DNA of 62,736 bases, from positions 1-62,736 of the forward strand of contig CANQCS010000010.1 in assembly GCA_947589745.1 (NCBI GenBank), written 5' to 3'. Of this stretch, positions 1 to 7,203 are shown piece after piece (position 1 is the first letter of the stretch; each line of letters opens with the position of its first letter). This stretch comes from an uncultured Oscillospiraceae bacterium (GTDB taxonomy: Bacteria > Bacillota > Clostridia > Oscillospirales > Oscillospiraceae). The translations under genes were made by a program, and so were the position numbers. A model generated the notes under the pieces. It was not told the DNA's origin. It made no database searches and saw only the letters and a list, made by a program, of their open reading frames with translations.

Positions 1-291
1 CCTGATGTGACGCCTCCGACAACGGATATTCCCGACGAGCAGCCCCCGCTGACGGATATTCCCGATGAGCAGCCGCCTCTGACCGACATTCCCGATGAGC
101 AGCCGCCTCTGACGGAAATCCCCGACGAGCAGCCGCCTCTGACGGAGATCCCCGATGAGGAAGTCCCGATGGACGACGTGCCTCAGACCGGTGACAAGAG
201 CAAGAAGGGCCTCTGGATGCTGATGGCCATTCTCTCCATGCTCGGTATGGCCTTCTCCTTCAAGAAGGACAACGAGGTCGAGGACAAGTAA
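1..291 (+). CDS. C-terminal part of a sortase-anchored surface protein (partial)
   Basis: The reading frame is open from base 1, so only the last 96 codons are visible. About five tandem ten-residue units of the type TDIPDEQPPL form an acidic, proline-rich stalk. They are followed by VPQTGD, a hydrophobic stretch of about 17 residues and a charged KKDNEVEDK tail. That is a cell-wall sorting signal of the PxTG kind used by class B/D-like sortases in Clostridia. The stalk presumably holds an adhesive or enzymatic domain encoded outside the window. The class B sortase gene 200 bases downstream is the likely anchoring enzyme. This is host chromosome, outside the prophage. Confidence 0.8.
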   Translation, partial: PDVTPPTTDIPDEQPPLTDIPDEQPPLTDIPDEQPPLTEIPDEQPPLTEIPDEEVPMDDVPQTGDKSKKGLWMLMAILSMLGMAFSFKKDNEVEDK

Positions 292-306
292 TTGAAACAC
301 AGCACA

Positions 307-335
307 GGGGGACAGCCTGATACGGGCTGTCCCCC
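307..335 (+). terminator. GC-rich hairpin after the surface protein gene
   Basis: An 11-bp perfect stem (307-317 with 325-335) with a 7-base loop begins 15 bases after the stop codon. It has no T-tract, so it may be a weak terminator or an mRNA-stabilising or processing hairpin between the substrate gene and the sortase gene. Confidence 0.5.
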
Positions 336-490
336 GTACTGGTTCATGGCGGAGAGACACTTTTTCAGTATAACACCGAAACCGGCGGACGGTCAACCCC
401 GGCCCTATTTCCCGCCAGGGCGACGGGATACGGCTCCCATGGAGGGGCCGCATCGGGCCGGGTATTTACGAAACAGGTGGGATGCAGAAC

Positions 491-1339
491 ATGACGAAAA
501 ACAGGAACCGATACCGCGGGCTGCGGAAGATCGTGGGCGTGTGCTGCCTGCTGGTCTTCTGCGTCTCCGTTTATATGGTCGTCTCCCAGACCATTCAGGA
601 GAGACAGGCCGCGGAGGCGTTCGAGGCGCTTCTGGCGCAGGTCGAGCAGGAGGAACAGGAGGAGCCGCCGGAAATGACAACGCCGACGGAGATGACGGAG
701 CCGGAGCCAGACAGCACCGGGTCCCAGGAGGATGGACCGGCGGTACTAGAGCCGCCCGTGGTGGAGGAATTCCACAAATATGATGCACTCCATGAGCAGA
801 ACCCGGATTTGTTCGGGTGGATCGAGATCGATGGCACGAAGATAAACTATCCCGTCATGCACACGCCGGATGACCCGGAATACTATCTCCACCGGGCTTT
901 CGACGGGACCAAGTCCTCCAGCGGAGTTCCCTTCCTGGATGGCGACTGTTATGAGGGGTGCGGCAACTACATCGTATACGGACACCACATGAAGAACGGC
1001 AGCATGTTCGCCGCGCTGGCAGATTACAAGGACGAGGATTTCTGGAAGGAGCACCCCGTGATCCGCTTTGATACGCTGACGGAGGCCGGGGAGTACGAGG
1101 TGCTGTCCGCGTTTTATGCGAAGGTGTACCGGGTGGACGACGAGAATGCGTTCCGCTTCTATGCTTATACTGATTTGACGGACGAGGAGACCTTCAACGA
1201 ATTCGTCAGCCGGGCCAGTGAGGCGTCGCTCTACGATACCGGTGTGACGGCTGCGTATGGCGATACCCTGCTCACCCTGACCACATGCAGCTATCACACC
1301 TCAAACGGACGGTTCGTGGTGATCGCCAGGAAGCGTTGA
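491..1339 (+). CDS. srtB: Class B sortase
   Basis: Membrane-anchored transpeptidase that cleaves a sorting signal and attaches the protein to peptidoglycan. In the 282-residue product an N-terminal membrane segment lies at about residues 13-32. It is followed by a glutamate/proline-rich linker to about residue 90 and the sortase barrel. The catalytic set is visible: His in YGHHM (about 165), Cys in TLTTCSYH (266) and Arg in NGRF (274). ATG 491 is preferred because AGGTGGG lies about 10 bases upstream; an in-frame ATG at 482 is too close to it. The gene directly upstream carries a PQTGD sorting signal and is a plausible substrate. Confidence 0.88.
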   Translation: MTKNRNRYRGLRKIVGVCCLLVFCVSVYMVVSQTIQERQAAEAFEALLAQVEQEEQEEPPEMTTPTEMTEPEPDSTGSQEDGPAVLEPPVVEEFHKYDALHEQNPDLFGWIEIDGTKINYPVMHTPDDPEYYLHRAFDGTKSSSGVPFLDGDCYEGCGNYIVYGHHMKNGSMFAALADYKDEDFWKEHPVIRFDTLTEAGEYEVLSAFYAKVYRVDDENAFRFYAYTDLTDEETFNEFVSRASEASLYDTGVTAAYGDTLLTLTTCSYHTSNGRFVVIARKR

Positions 1340-1595
1340 CAACGGGACAATAGGCTGACAGACCGTGACTGGCCAGGAAATTGAGAAGGTCCCTTTTTGG
1401 TTCAAGTCCGCAAGACACAGCCGATATTTTCCAGCACCCATCCCTTCATTGATAAAAAAATATCGCAGCTTCGGCGGACGGCCAGCTTCTGGGACACGAA
1501 CTCCACTGCTTTTTCGGCCAATTCATCTGTTTGACGGATCGCGGGTGTTCCGCAGTTTTGCCGTTCACATTGTTATTGTTTGATGTAACAGGCTG
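1340..1595. other. Host intergenic stretch with possible decayed coding remnant
   Basis: No convincing gene is visible between the sortase stop and the integrase remnant. On the minus strand about 50 codons (roughly 1400-1555) stay open and read like a helical protein, but there is no start or ribosome site. Together with the truncated integrase next door this looks like debris of an older element. Confidence 0.3.
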
Positions 1596-1970
1596 ATGCA
1601 GATTCCACGCTCCATTGTAGTTGACGGTGCTGCCGTCATGCCAAAATATGTCTTTTGCAGTCCAGAGGGAAAGCCTTATCAACCCAACAACTGGTGCAAC
1701 CGGGTTTTCAGGCCCTATATGCGGGCGTTGCATAAGGCATACCCCGATGTACCGGAACTTTCGCCACATGAGCTTCGGCATACCAGGGCCACCCTTTGGA
1801 TCGCGCAGGGGGTGGACCCCTATATGGTAGCAAGACTGCTTGGCCATAGTGACCTGAAGATGCTGACAAAGATCTATGACCACACCAGCGCGGAAACTCT
1901 GCGTAACGCCTTGCTTGATACCACCGGCAACGCATCCGCTTCGCACAATAAAAAAGAGATGCTTCCCTGA
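1596..1970 (+). pseudogene. Truncated tyrosine recombinase (C-terminal catalytic domain only)
   Basis: About 124 codons match the last third of a tyrosine integrase. HELRHTRATLW carries the His-x-x-Arg pair, LLGHSD the second His, and YDH the region of the nucleophilic Tyr, in the usual order and spacing. The N-terminal arm-binding and core-binding domains and the first catalytic Arg are missing, and there is no good ribosome site before the first ATG, so this is a remnant. It lies outside attL, so it does not belong to the present prophage. It differs clearly from the prophage integrase at 2212-3399. It probably records an earlier element at this tRNA locus. Confidence 0.8.
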
Positions 1971-1985
1971 AGCATCTCTTTTTTT
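1955..1985 (+). terminator. Rho-independent terminator after the integrase remnant
   Basis: A 10-bp perfect stem (1955-1964 with 1970-1979), a 5-base loop and a seven-T run. The hairpin overlaps the last codons of the remnant. Confidence 0.85.
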
Positions 1986-2070
1986 GTCGCCTCTGGACCA
2001 CAGAAGAAGGGCAGATCAGCAAAACTGTCGTATTTTTGTCGTATGATCCAGAGCCCGGGGATACCACAGA

Positions 2071-2106
2071 AAAAAGAAAACCCTCAAAGCCTTGCGGCTC
2101 TAAGGG
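2071..2106 (-). terminator. Original chromosomal terminator of tRNA-Val, left of attL
   Basis: On the minus strand an 11-bp stem (2096-2106 with 2081-2091, two G-T pairs) with a 4-base loop is followed by a T-rich tail (2071-2080). It lies just beyond the 3' CCA of the tRNA copy in attL, so before integration it ended the tRNA-Val transcript. Confidence 0.65.
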
Positions 2107-2112
2107 CTTTCA

Positions 2113-2157
2113 TGGTGGACGCTAACGGACTTGAACCGCTGACCCCCTGCACGTCAA
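2113..2157 (-). repeat. attL core: 45-bp copy of the tRNA-Val 3' half
   Basis: Identical over 45 bp to 60393-60437. It covers the tRNA from the anticodon loop to the 3' CCA, read on the minus strand. The bases on either side differ (2112 against 60392, 2158 against 60438), which fixes the ends of the common core. Confidence 0.93.
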
Positions 2158-2211
2158 CCCTGAATCTATAACCACGGAACCGTTGCAAATACTATACTTT
2201 CCCAACATCTA

Positions 2212-3399
2212 CTACTTTTTAACCTCACTTTTAACCTCAAATGCTTTCGTAACCTCAGACATGAGCCTATCCGGGCTGCGGTCCACCAGATGGGTGTATA
2301 TGTCCATCGTGATCTGGCTGTTGGCGTGGCCAGCGAGATATTGGACCGTCTTAGGGTCTGCGCCGGAAAGAATGAGGTTGGTGATGTATGTGTGCCGCAG
2401 GATGTGCGGGGACACCGGGAAGTCGATGGTGTAGTAGAAATCCCCGCCGCGGCTCTTTTGCCCCTTCTCACGGATGAAGGTCGATTTTTCGTGCGTCTTG
2501 GAATACGGGATGGTGTAGGTCTTCTCACCGACGCGGCGATTCTCCACGACGCGCCACAGGTTCTTGAACTGCGTCTGGGACAGGGGGCTATCCCCCACCA
2601 CATGCCCGGCCGGCTTTTTGATGCCACGGAGGTATTCCGCCAGCGGCGCCGGCAGCGGGATCGTGCGCTGGGCTGCGTCGCTCTTCAGGATGTCATCGAC
2701 CACCGGCTGGCAGTTCTGCCAGCGCAGGGCCCGCTTGACAACAATATACGGGGTCTTCTTTTTGGGCAGGAATACGCAGTCCCATTTGAGCCCCAGTATC
2801 TCCTCGCGCCGCATGCCGGTGTAGAGCCCCAGCATCACGAACGGCTCGGCCCTGGTCCCCGCGACGGCCTCCAGCAGCGTCTTTGTCTGGTCAGGCGTGA
2901 GGGCCGTCTTCTCCTTGGTCTTGTACCCACCGCTTTTGAGCTTCGCGCATGGGTTCTTGGCGATCAGGCCGTTGTCGATGGCGTTCTCAAACATCTTGCG
3001 CATGGTGTTCAGGACCTTGCTCTGGAGCGACGCAGACTTGTCGGCCAGGGCGACCATCACCCGCCGGGCGTCGTCCGGCTGCACGTCCTGGAGGCGTATA
3101 TCTCCGATGACGGGGATGATGTGGAGGTTGACGGCCCCCTGGTAGATCTCCTTGTTCTTGGCCTTCATGTCGGAGGTGGTGAGCTTGAGCCACTTGGCTG
3201 CGTACTCCCTGACATAAGGATTCGCCCGGTTGTCCAGGCCCTCCTGGTACGACGCCTCCGCGCTCCTGATCTTCTCGGTCAGTTCCTCCGGCGTCTTGCC
3301 GTAGAGGGCGACATACCTCCCATCCAGGTCCTTGACGCGCTTCCGGTAGCATTTCAATTTCTCCACATATTCGTATGTGGGCTTCTTGGGACGCGGCAC
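2212..3399 (-). CDS. int: Phage tyrosine integrase
   Basis: Site-specific recombinase that joins attP to attB in tRNA-Val. The 395-residue product has an N-terminal arm-type DNA-binding part (about 1-60), a SAM-like core-binding domain (about 65-170) and a C-terminal catalytic domain. The catalytic residues are visible: Arg in TGMRREEILGL, HILRHTYITN, LAGHAN and the Tyr of DIYTHL. The start is GTG, with AAAGGAG 6 bases upstream. The stop lies 55 bases from attL, and the last codons overlap three TTAACCTCA-type repeats that look like integrase arm sites. It faces left, away from the repressor region. Confidence 0.95.
   Translation of the reverse strand: MPRPKKPTYEYVEKLKCYRKRVKDLDGRYVALYGKTPEELTEKIRSAEASYQEGLDNRANPYVREYAAKWLKLTTSDMKAKNKEIYQGAVNLHIIPVIGDIRLQDVQPDDARRVMVALADKSASLQSKVLNTMRKMFENAIDNGLIAKNPCAKLKSGGYKTKEKTALTPDQTKTLLEAVAGTRAEPFVMLGLYTGMRREEILGLKWDCVFLPKKKTPYIVVKRALRWQNCQPVVDDILKSDAAQRTIPLPAPLAEYLRGIKKPAGHVVGDSPLSQTQFKNLWRVVENRRVGEKTYTIPYSKTHEKSTFIREKGQKSRGGDFYYTIDFPVSPHILRHTYITNLILSGADPKTVQYLAGHANSQITMDIYTHLVDRSPDRLMSEVTKAFEVKSEVKK
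2219..2257. promoter_or_regulatory. Left-side integrase arm-type sites (three)
   Basis: TTAACCTCA at 2219-2227 and 2231-2239, and GTAACCTCA at 2249-2257, spaced 12 and 18 bases. The same nonamer family, in the same orientation and with similar spacing (12, 19, 11), occurs beside attR at 60258-60308. Matching repeat clusters on both sides of the core are what arm-binding sites of a lambda-type integrase look like. Here they lie inside the 3' end of the integrase gene. Confidence 0.65.
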
Positions 3400-3417
3400 T
3401 TGACGCTCCTTTCCCCC

Positions 3418-3446
3418 TTGCGTCCCGTATAAAATTGTGATAAAAT
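3418..3446 (+). promoter_or_regulatory. Candidate plus-strand promoter upstream of the integrase
   Basis: TTGCGT and TAAAAT are separated by 17 bases. Initiation here would give a transcript of only about 80 bases before the strong terminator at 3492-3531, with no coding sequence. See the finding on a possible small RNA. Confidence 0.3.
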
Positions 3447-3491
3447 AACGGATAGCAAGGGCATTCGTTATGGTTTCGGTGCTTTGCTGTC

Positions 3492-3531
3492 GGCCGTTCC
3501 GGGCTCCTACCCCCGGAGCGGCCCTTTTTTT
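3492..3531 (+). terminator. Strong rho-independent terminator between integrase and repressor
   Basis: A 12-bp stem (3492-3503 with 3512-3523, one G-T pair), an 8-base loop and seven Ts (3525-3531) on the plus strand. No plus-strand protein gene lies upstream of it inside the prophage, so its substrate is either a short RNA or readthrough from the host side. Confidence 0.8.
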
Positions 3532-3886
3532 GTTCGCTTTACTTCTACCATAGATTTACAATAGACGTATCTCCTTACTAAGATTATTTATAATAATATA
3601 TATATTATATATTACTATACAGATAAAAGAGAGTGCATAGATAGACTATAGATTAGATACAGACTACAGGTATAGATCAGACTCAGTAACAGTAACAGCG
3701 CGTCGCGCGCGCGCACGCGCGCGTGACACCCTATCGGTGAGTTAGTTAGGGTTTGGCGCTTGTACATCATATCGCGTGTCGAAGTCTGTCAAAAGAGATT
3801 TTATTTCTTTTCTTCCACATCTATACCAGCTCATGGTATATTGTCATTGCGCAAATACATAGCCCTGGCGCCGGGGCGGGAAGGAT
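3532..3886. other. Non-coding stretch with AT-rich block and alternating CG tract
   Basis: After the terminator comes about 150 bases of AT-rich sequence with TATATATTATATATT-type runs. Then follows a run of alternating pyrimidine-purine bases (mostly CG) at about 3704-3725, inside a wider GCGCGT...GCGTG block that starts at 3698. No gene is supported: an open plus-strand frame from 3760 lacks a good start and lies opposite the repressor. The composition is unlike the surrounding genes. Confidence 0.5.
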
Positions 3887-4528
3887 TTACTTTGGAGAAC
3901 CTTGACGCTCAATTTTTGAAACTGCTTCGGAAGCTGACGCCTGATCAGCGCCAGGCTTTCGTTGACTTTCTGCGGCTATTGTCTGTAGGATTGAAAGAGC
4001 GAGAGCCTTCTGGGGAAGTTCAAGCGACCTCACAAGACGAATAGCCTCTTGCTCAATCTCGTCCCTCGGTTCGGATTCGTCCGGGCCGGGGGATTTTTTT
4101 GTGCTTTCAGAAGGAACATCCGGCCCATCGTCACCAAGCAAATGGCTTACCGAGCATCCAACTATTTCTGCCGCTCTGCATGCATTGGCCAGCGTCAATG
4201 CCCTCTGGTCCGCCATAATCTTCTCAAGTTCATAATATCCGGCTAAAGCAAGCTCTTCCTCAGAGAGCGAATTTCTGGCCAGCTCCATCTCGACAGACAG
4301 GTGCTCTTTGAACTTTTCGGAACAACCATCTTGTTTGTCATTGCCAATTAGATAGTCGGTCGATACTCCAAAATAGTTGGCAATTCGAAGAATTGTCGTC
4401 ATATCCGGTTCCCGCTTCTCGGTCTCCCACATGGCAACAGTTCCGTTTGCAACTGCCAGTGCTTGTGCAAGTTGCACCTGGGTCATATTTGCCTCCTTTC
4501 GAAGAGTTTTCAATCTCGCAGCGAACAA
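3887..4528 (-). CDS. Phage repressor, XRE/CI-like
   Basis: Probable lysogeny repressor. The N-terminal helix-turn-helix of the XRE family (about residues 3-58, with the MTQVQLAQAL and GTVAMWE helices) is followed by an acidic, helical C-terminal part with no visible peptidase domain. TTG 4528 is chosen as start because AGGAGGTGAG lies 4 bases upstream of it. A GTG at 4567 has no ribosome site. The gene is transcribed away from the Cro-like gene, and the space between them holds three operator-like sites. The product would be about 213 residues. Confidence 0.8.
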   Translation of the reverse strand: MFAARLKTLRKEANMTQVQLAQALAVANGTVAMWETEKREPDMTTILRIANYFGVSTDYLIGNDKQDGCSEKFKEHLSVEMELARNSLSEEELALAGYYELEKIMADQRALTLANACRAAEIVGCSVSHLLGDDGPDVPSESTKKSPGPDESEPRDEIEQEAIRLVRSLELPQKALALSILQTIAAESQRKPGADQASASEAVSKIERQGSPK

Positions 4529-4602
4529 TGCGCTCACCTCCTGTGATGTTTGGGCACATTCTATCACAATCAGTGAGTGTAAGCAAGAGAAAATAGGCGA
4601 TT

Positions 4603-4668
4603 CTCACGAAATGTTAATTCTCTATTGACAACACTCACAAAATGTTATATTATACTCACGAAGCGTGA
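4603..4668. promoter_or_regulatory. Three operator-like sites between repressor and Cro-like gene
   Basis: Site 3 (4654-4668) is a 15-bp palindrome with CTCAC and GTGAG arms around GAAGC. Site 1 (4603-4616) and site 2 (4633-4646) share CTCACnAAATGTTA, the left arm plus a degenerate right arm. Spacings are 30 and 21 bases. Sites 2 and 3 overlap the promoter at 4624-4652, the arrangement of a lambda-type operator. Confidence 0.7.
4624..4652 (+). promoter_or_regulatory. Early rightward promoter
   Basis: TTGACA (4624-4629), a 17-base spacer and TATTAT (4647-4652), directly upstream of the Cro-like gene. Operator-like sites cover the spacer and the start region, so it should be shut off by the repressor. 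Confidence 0.75.
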
Positions 4669-4685
4669 GAAACGGAGGTGATAAT

Positions 4686-4895
4686 GTGAAATCTCGCTTT
4701 AGGATTGAGGAGTTGAGAAAAAAAGCCGGACTTACACAGCGGGAGTTGGCGGAGAAACTTGGTTTTCAGTCTACCTCAATTGTGACAATGTGGGAAACCG
4801 GAAGTAGGAGCCCCCGAAGTGAAGTGTTGCCTTTGCTTGCAACTGTGTTGCAGTGCAATATTGGCGATCTGTTTCAGTCGGACGCTGCTGAGTGA
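4686..4895 (+). CDS. Cro-like XRE repressor
   Basis: A 69-residue protein that is almost entirely one helix-turn-helix domain (GLTQRELAEKLGFQSTSIVTMWE). It starts at GTG 4686, 5 bases after GGAGGTGA. It is the first gene of the rightward early operon and sits opposite the larger repressor. By position and size it is the Cro counterpart that would switch the phage toward lytic growth. Confidence 0.8.
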   Translation: MKSRFRIEELRKKAGLTQRELAEKLGFQSTSIVTMWETGSRSPRSEVLPLLATVLQCNIGDLFQSDAAE

Positions 4896-4923
4896 AGCAC
4901 CTTAGAAAACAGGGAGGTGAGCG

Positions 4924-5805
4924 ATGCCAATGAACTTGAAGCAGAAGCGGCTGGAGCTCGGACTGACCCAGCAACAGATTGCTGACGCCATGGGGACGGG
5001 CCGAACGACGGTAGCGATGTGGGAAGCCGGTGCGTCTATGCCGCCAGTTCCAAAACTACAGAAACTGGCAAAAGTCTTGGGCTGTTCTATGGATGACCTG
5101 CTTGATGAAAAGAGCTCCCAAGAAGCGCATGAAAACATCGGCATGCAAGAAGGTAAGGACATGAGAACTTGGCTCGTTGAAATCAGAAAGGCAGCAAGAA
5201 AAAGTCAGCAGGCAGTGGCAGATGCAGCAGGAATCAGCCAGACCTATTACGCAGGAATTGAAACCGGCACCAGAGGTAAGCCTCTCGGCGTTCCGGTGGC
5301 GAAAGCAATCGCCGGTGCTCTCGGGTTCGACTGGAAAAAATTCTACGACGAAGACGAGAACGCCCGCACAGTTGACGACCTATATCAGAAAGAAAATGGC
5401 ACTAGAGGCAAGGCTGTCCATGCACCCTATCCAGCCGAAAGCGGCGTTCAAAAGGAACCCGCAAGAAAACGCTCCGAACTGTCCCTAGAGGAACTTGAAG
5501 CCATCTATAAGCGCATACAACCCCGCGCCTTCGAGGAGCACCTGATCCGGTGCGTTGAAAGTGAGGGCCAGCAATGGATGGTTTTCGCGGATGTGTGCCG
5601 CGTCCTGGGGTACAAAAACCCGCAGCACCAGGCAAAGTACCTCAGAGAAGAAGAAAAGTGCAAGTTAGACATCGCCCTCAAAAACACCTTGGTCAACTGC
5701 GTAAACAGGAGCGGCTTGCGCAGGGTATGCCTATTGTCGGCCAAGGATGTCGGGCAAAGGCTGTCCGACTGGGCAGACAGAGAAGTCTTCGTGGAGAGGA
5801 GGTGA
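4924..5805 (+). CDS. Composite regulator: HTH + HTH-like + Bro-N antirepressor domain
   Basis: The 293-residue product combines three parts. Residues 1-58 form a typical XRE domain (GLTQQQIADAMGTGRTTVAMWE). Residues about 80-140 form a second XRE-like domain (KSQQAVADAAGISQTYYAGIE). After a linker, about 195-293 resembles the N-terminal Bro/KilA-N-associated domain of phage antirepressors (WMVFADVCRVLGYKN, then a short ARSK-like end). Such antirepressors usually oppose the lysogeny repressor. The unusual part is the addition of two DNA-binding domains. ATG 4924 follows GGAGGTGAG closely. Confidence 0.65.
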   Translation: MPMNLKQKRLELGLTQQQIADAMGTGRTTVAMWEAGASMPPVPKLQKLAKVLGCSMDDLLDEKSSQEAHENIGMQEGKDMRTWLVEIRKAARKSQQAVADAAGISQTYYAGIETGTRGKPLGVPVAKAIAGALGFDWKKFYDEDENARTVDDLYQKENGTRGKAVHAPYPAESGVQKEPARKRSELSLEELEAIYKRIQPRAFEEHLIRCVESEGQQWMVFADVCRVLGYKNPQHQAKYLREEEKCKLDIALKNTLVNCVNRSGLRRVCLLSAKDVGQRLSDWADREVFVERR

Positions 5806-5810
5806 ACAGA

Positions 5811-6005
5811 ATGGCGGAAGAAAAAACCAGAAATCCGATGGACAGGAATCTGGTGGATGAATACAACCGGAATTTCAAGACGGCAAAAGAAGTAGCCTCC
5901 GTTTTGGCGAAAAATGGAGCCACAGTCGGGGACTTGAATGAAATTTTCAGGCTCGCTGGGCGCTGCTTGGCTGTTGTCCCTGTTCATTCCGGTGACGCGC
6001 AATGA
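5811..6005 (+). CDS. Small helical phage protein, first of a tandem pair
   Basis: 64 residues, with AGGAGGTGAACAGA directly before ATG 5811. Function unknown. The central part (AKEVASVLAKNGATVGDLNEIFR) aligns with the next gene's AKKVASLLAENKVTLAEMEGIIK, so the two are diverged duplicates. No membrane segment or metal motif is visible. Confidence 0.65.
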   Translation: MAEEKTRNPMDRNLVDEYNRNFKTAKEVASVLAKNGATVGDLNEIFRLAGRCLAVVPVHSGDAQ

Positions 6006-6041
6006 CCGCAAAGGAAGATTTCATAGAGAGGAGGCAAAACC

Positions 6042-6239
6042 ATGAGTGAAGAATTAAGCGTTGTAGAAAGACGCCGAATGGAAGCGGAGCTTTATGACGC
6101 TGAACGCAAGCGCCAAAGAGACATCGCAAAAAAAGTGGCCTCGCTCTTGGCAGAGAACAAGGTCACTTTGGCGGAGATGGAAGGTATCATCAAGCGCCTT
6201 CGGTATCTGCTGGAAGTCTCTTTTCCACAATCTCCATGA
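6042..6239 (+). CDS. Small helical phage protein, second of a tandem pair
   Basis: 65 residues, charged N-terminal half and the same A-K-x-V-A-S-x-L-A-x-N core as the preceding gene. It starts after a GAGGAGGC ribosome site. Function unknown; the size and early position suggest a regulatory or host-takeover role. Confidence 0.65.
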   Translation: MSEELSVVERRRMEAELYDAERKRQRDIAKKVASLLAENKVTLAEMEGIIKRLRYLLEVSFPQSP

Positions 6240-6292
6240 TAGCCAGATTACGGAGAACGAAAACCACTGAAAATTTTGTGGAGGTGAACACA

Positions 6293-6520
6293 ATGCGCGC
6301 ACTGTTATCCCGGAAAGAAGCGGCTGCCCGGCTCCAAATATCTGTTGATACCTTGGACGTTGAGCGGGCCAGCGGCCATCTGGCCTATATCCAGCGCAAG
6401 CCCGGCGGCAAGGTCTGGATCACCGAGGACGCTATCGCGGAGTACCTGGAGCGGGCCACCCACCCGGCACGGCCGAAGCTGCGGACGGGCACCGACACCA
6501 TCCGCCGGCGGAGGGTGTAA
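6293..6520 (+). CDS. Excisionase-like DNA-binding protein
   Basis: 75 residues with a winged-helix of the HTH_17 (excisionase/MerR-like) family: LLSRKEAAARLQISVDTLD, a basic wing (YIQRKPGGKVWI) and a final helix, then a basic tail. ATG 6293 follows GGAGGTGAACACA. It could be the directionality factor for the integrase, although it lies 2.9 kb away, or a general transcription factor. Confidence 0.65.
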   Translation: MRALLSRKEAAARLQISVDTLDVERASGHLAYIQRKPGGKVWITEDAIAEYLERATHPARPKLRTGTDTIRRRRV

Positions 6521-6595
6521 GAGACGGTCGAGCCGGAATACATCAAAAGCCGCCCGGAGGCGGCCAACAAATCACAGACAGAAGGAGATACGAAC

Positions 6596-7189
6596 ATGAA
6601 AGAGATCAAAGTGAGACTGACCTTCACGGAGGGCCTGCTGGGCACCAGCCCAGCCAATGAGGACGTTTACCGTGACTTTATCGGCTCGAAGGCCCCGGAT
6701 GCCGCCACGGTGGAGGATGAGGTCGCCGCCCTGGGCACCGATGCCGTGGTCGAGAAGGGTATGACCGTGTTCCCCCGCATGGCGGACGGCACCCCCATGC
6801 TGTATGACTACCAGATCAAGGGCTTTTTTAAGGACACCTGCGGGGGCCTCCGCAGAGTCAAGGGCACAAAGTCCGAGAAGCTCAAAGCCTATAAGAAGGA
6901 GATCGACCGCCTGATCTTCCCGGAGCCCCGCCATATCCCCATTCTCTTTACCGGGGAAATGACCGAGTGCCAGCGGCCCCTCCGGGCCCAGACGCCCCAG
7001 GGTGAGCGGGTGAGCCTCGCCATCAGTGAGCAGATCCCCGCCGGGGCGACGGTCGAGTTCACCATCGTGTGCCTCTGTGATGACCATGAGGACCTGGTCC
7101 GCGAGTGGCTGAACTACGGCAAGTATTCCGGCATCGGTCAGTGGCGGAACAGCGGCAAGGGCCGCTTCACCTGGGAGGAGCTCCAGTGA
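6596..7189 (+). CDS. Conserved-looking phage protein with a RAMP-like glycine-rich end
   Basis: 197 residues; function not known to me. A predicted beta-rich N-terminus (EIKVRLTFTEGLLG) is followed by a central part with many Lys/Arg. The C-terminal segment from IPAGATVEFTIVCL to SGIGQWRNSGKGRF resembles the last strand, helix and glycine-rich loop (GxGxxxxxGxGRF) of Cas5/Cas6/Cas7 RAMP-fold proteins. That resemblance is by eye only, and the protein is short for a Cas7. The start is well supported (AGAAGGAG before the ATG). The phased-pentamer array begins directly after its stop codon, which suggests a functional link. Confidence 0.6.
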   Translation: MKEIKVRLTFTEGLLGTSPANEDVYRDFIGSKAPDAATVEDEVAALGTDAVVEKGMTVFPRMADGTPMLYDYQIKGFFKDTCGGLRRVKGTKSEKLKAYKKEIDRLIFPEPRHIPILFTGEMTECQRPLRAQTPQGERVSLAISEQIPAGATVEFTIVCLCDDHEDLVREWLNYGKYSGIGQWRNSGKGRFTWEELQ

Positions 7190-7203
7190 CCGACCGCGAC
7201 GGC

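Noticed and set aside
3760-4044. Plus-strand open frame of 94 codons opposite the repressor's 3' end
   Set aside because: Parts read plausibly (LTPDQRQAFVDFLRLL), but it lies entirely antisense to or just outside the repressor gene, has no convincing start for its full length, and no homologue comes to mind.
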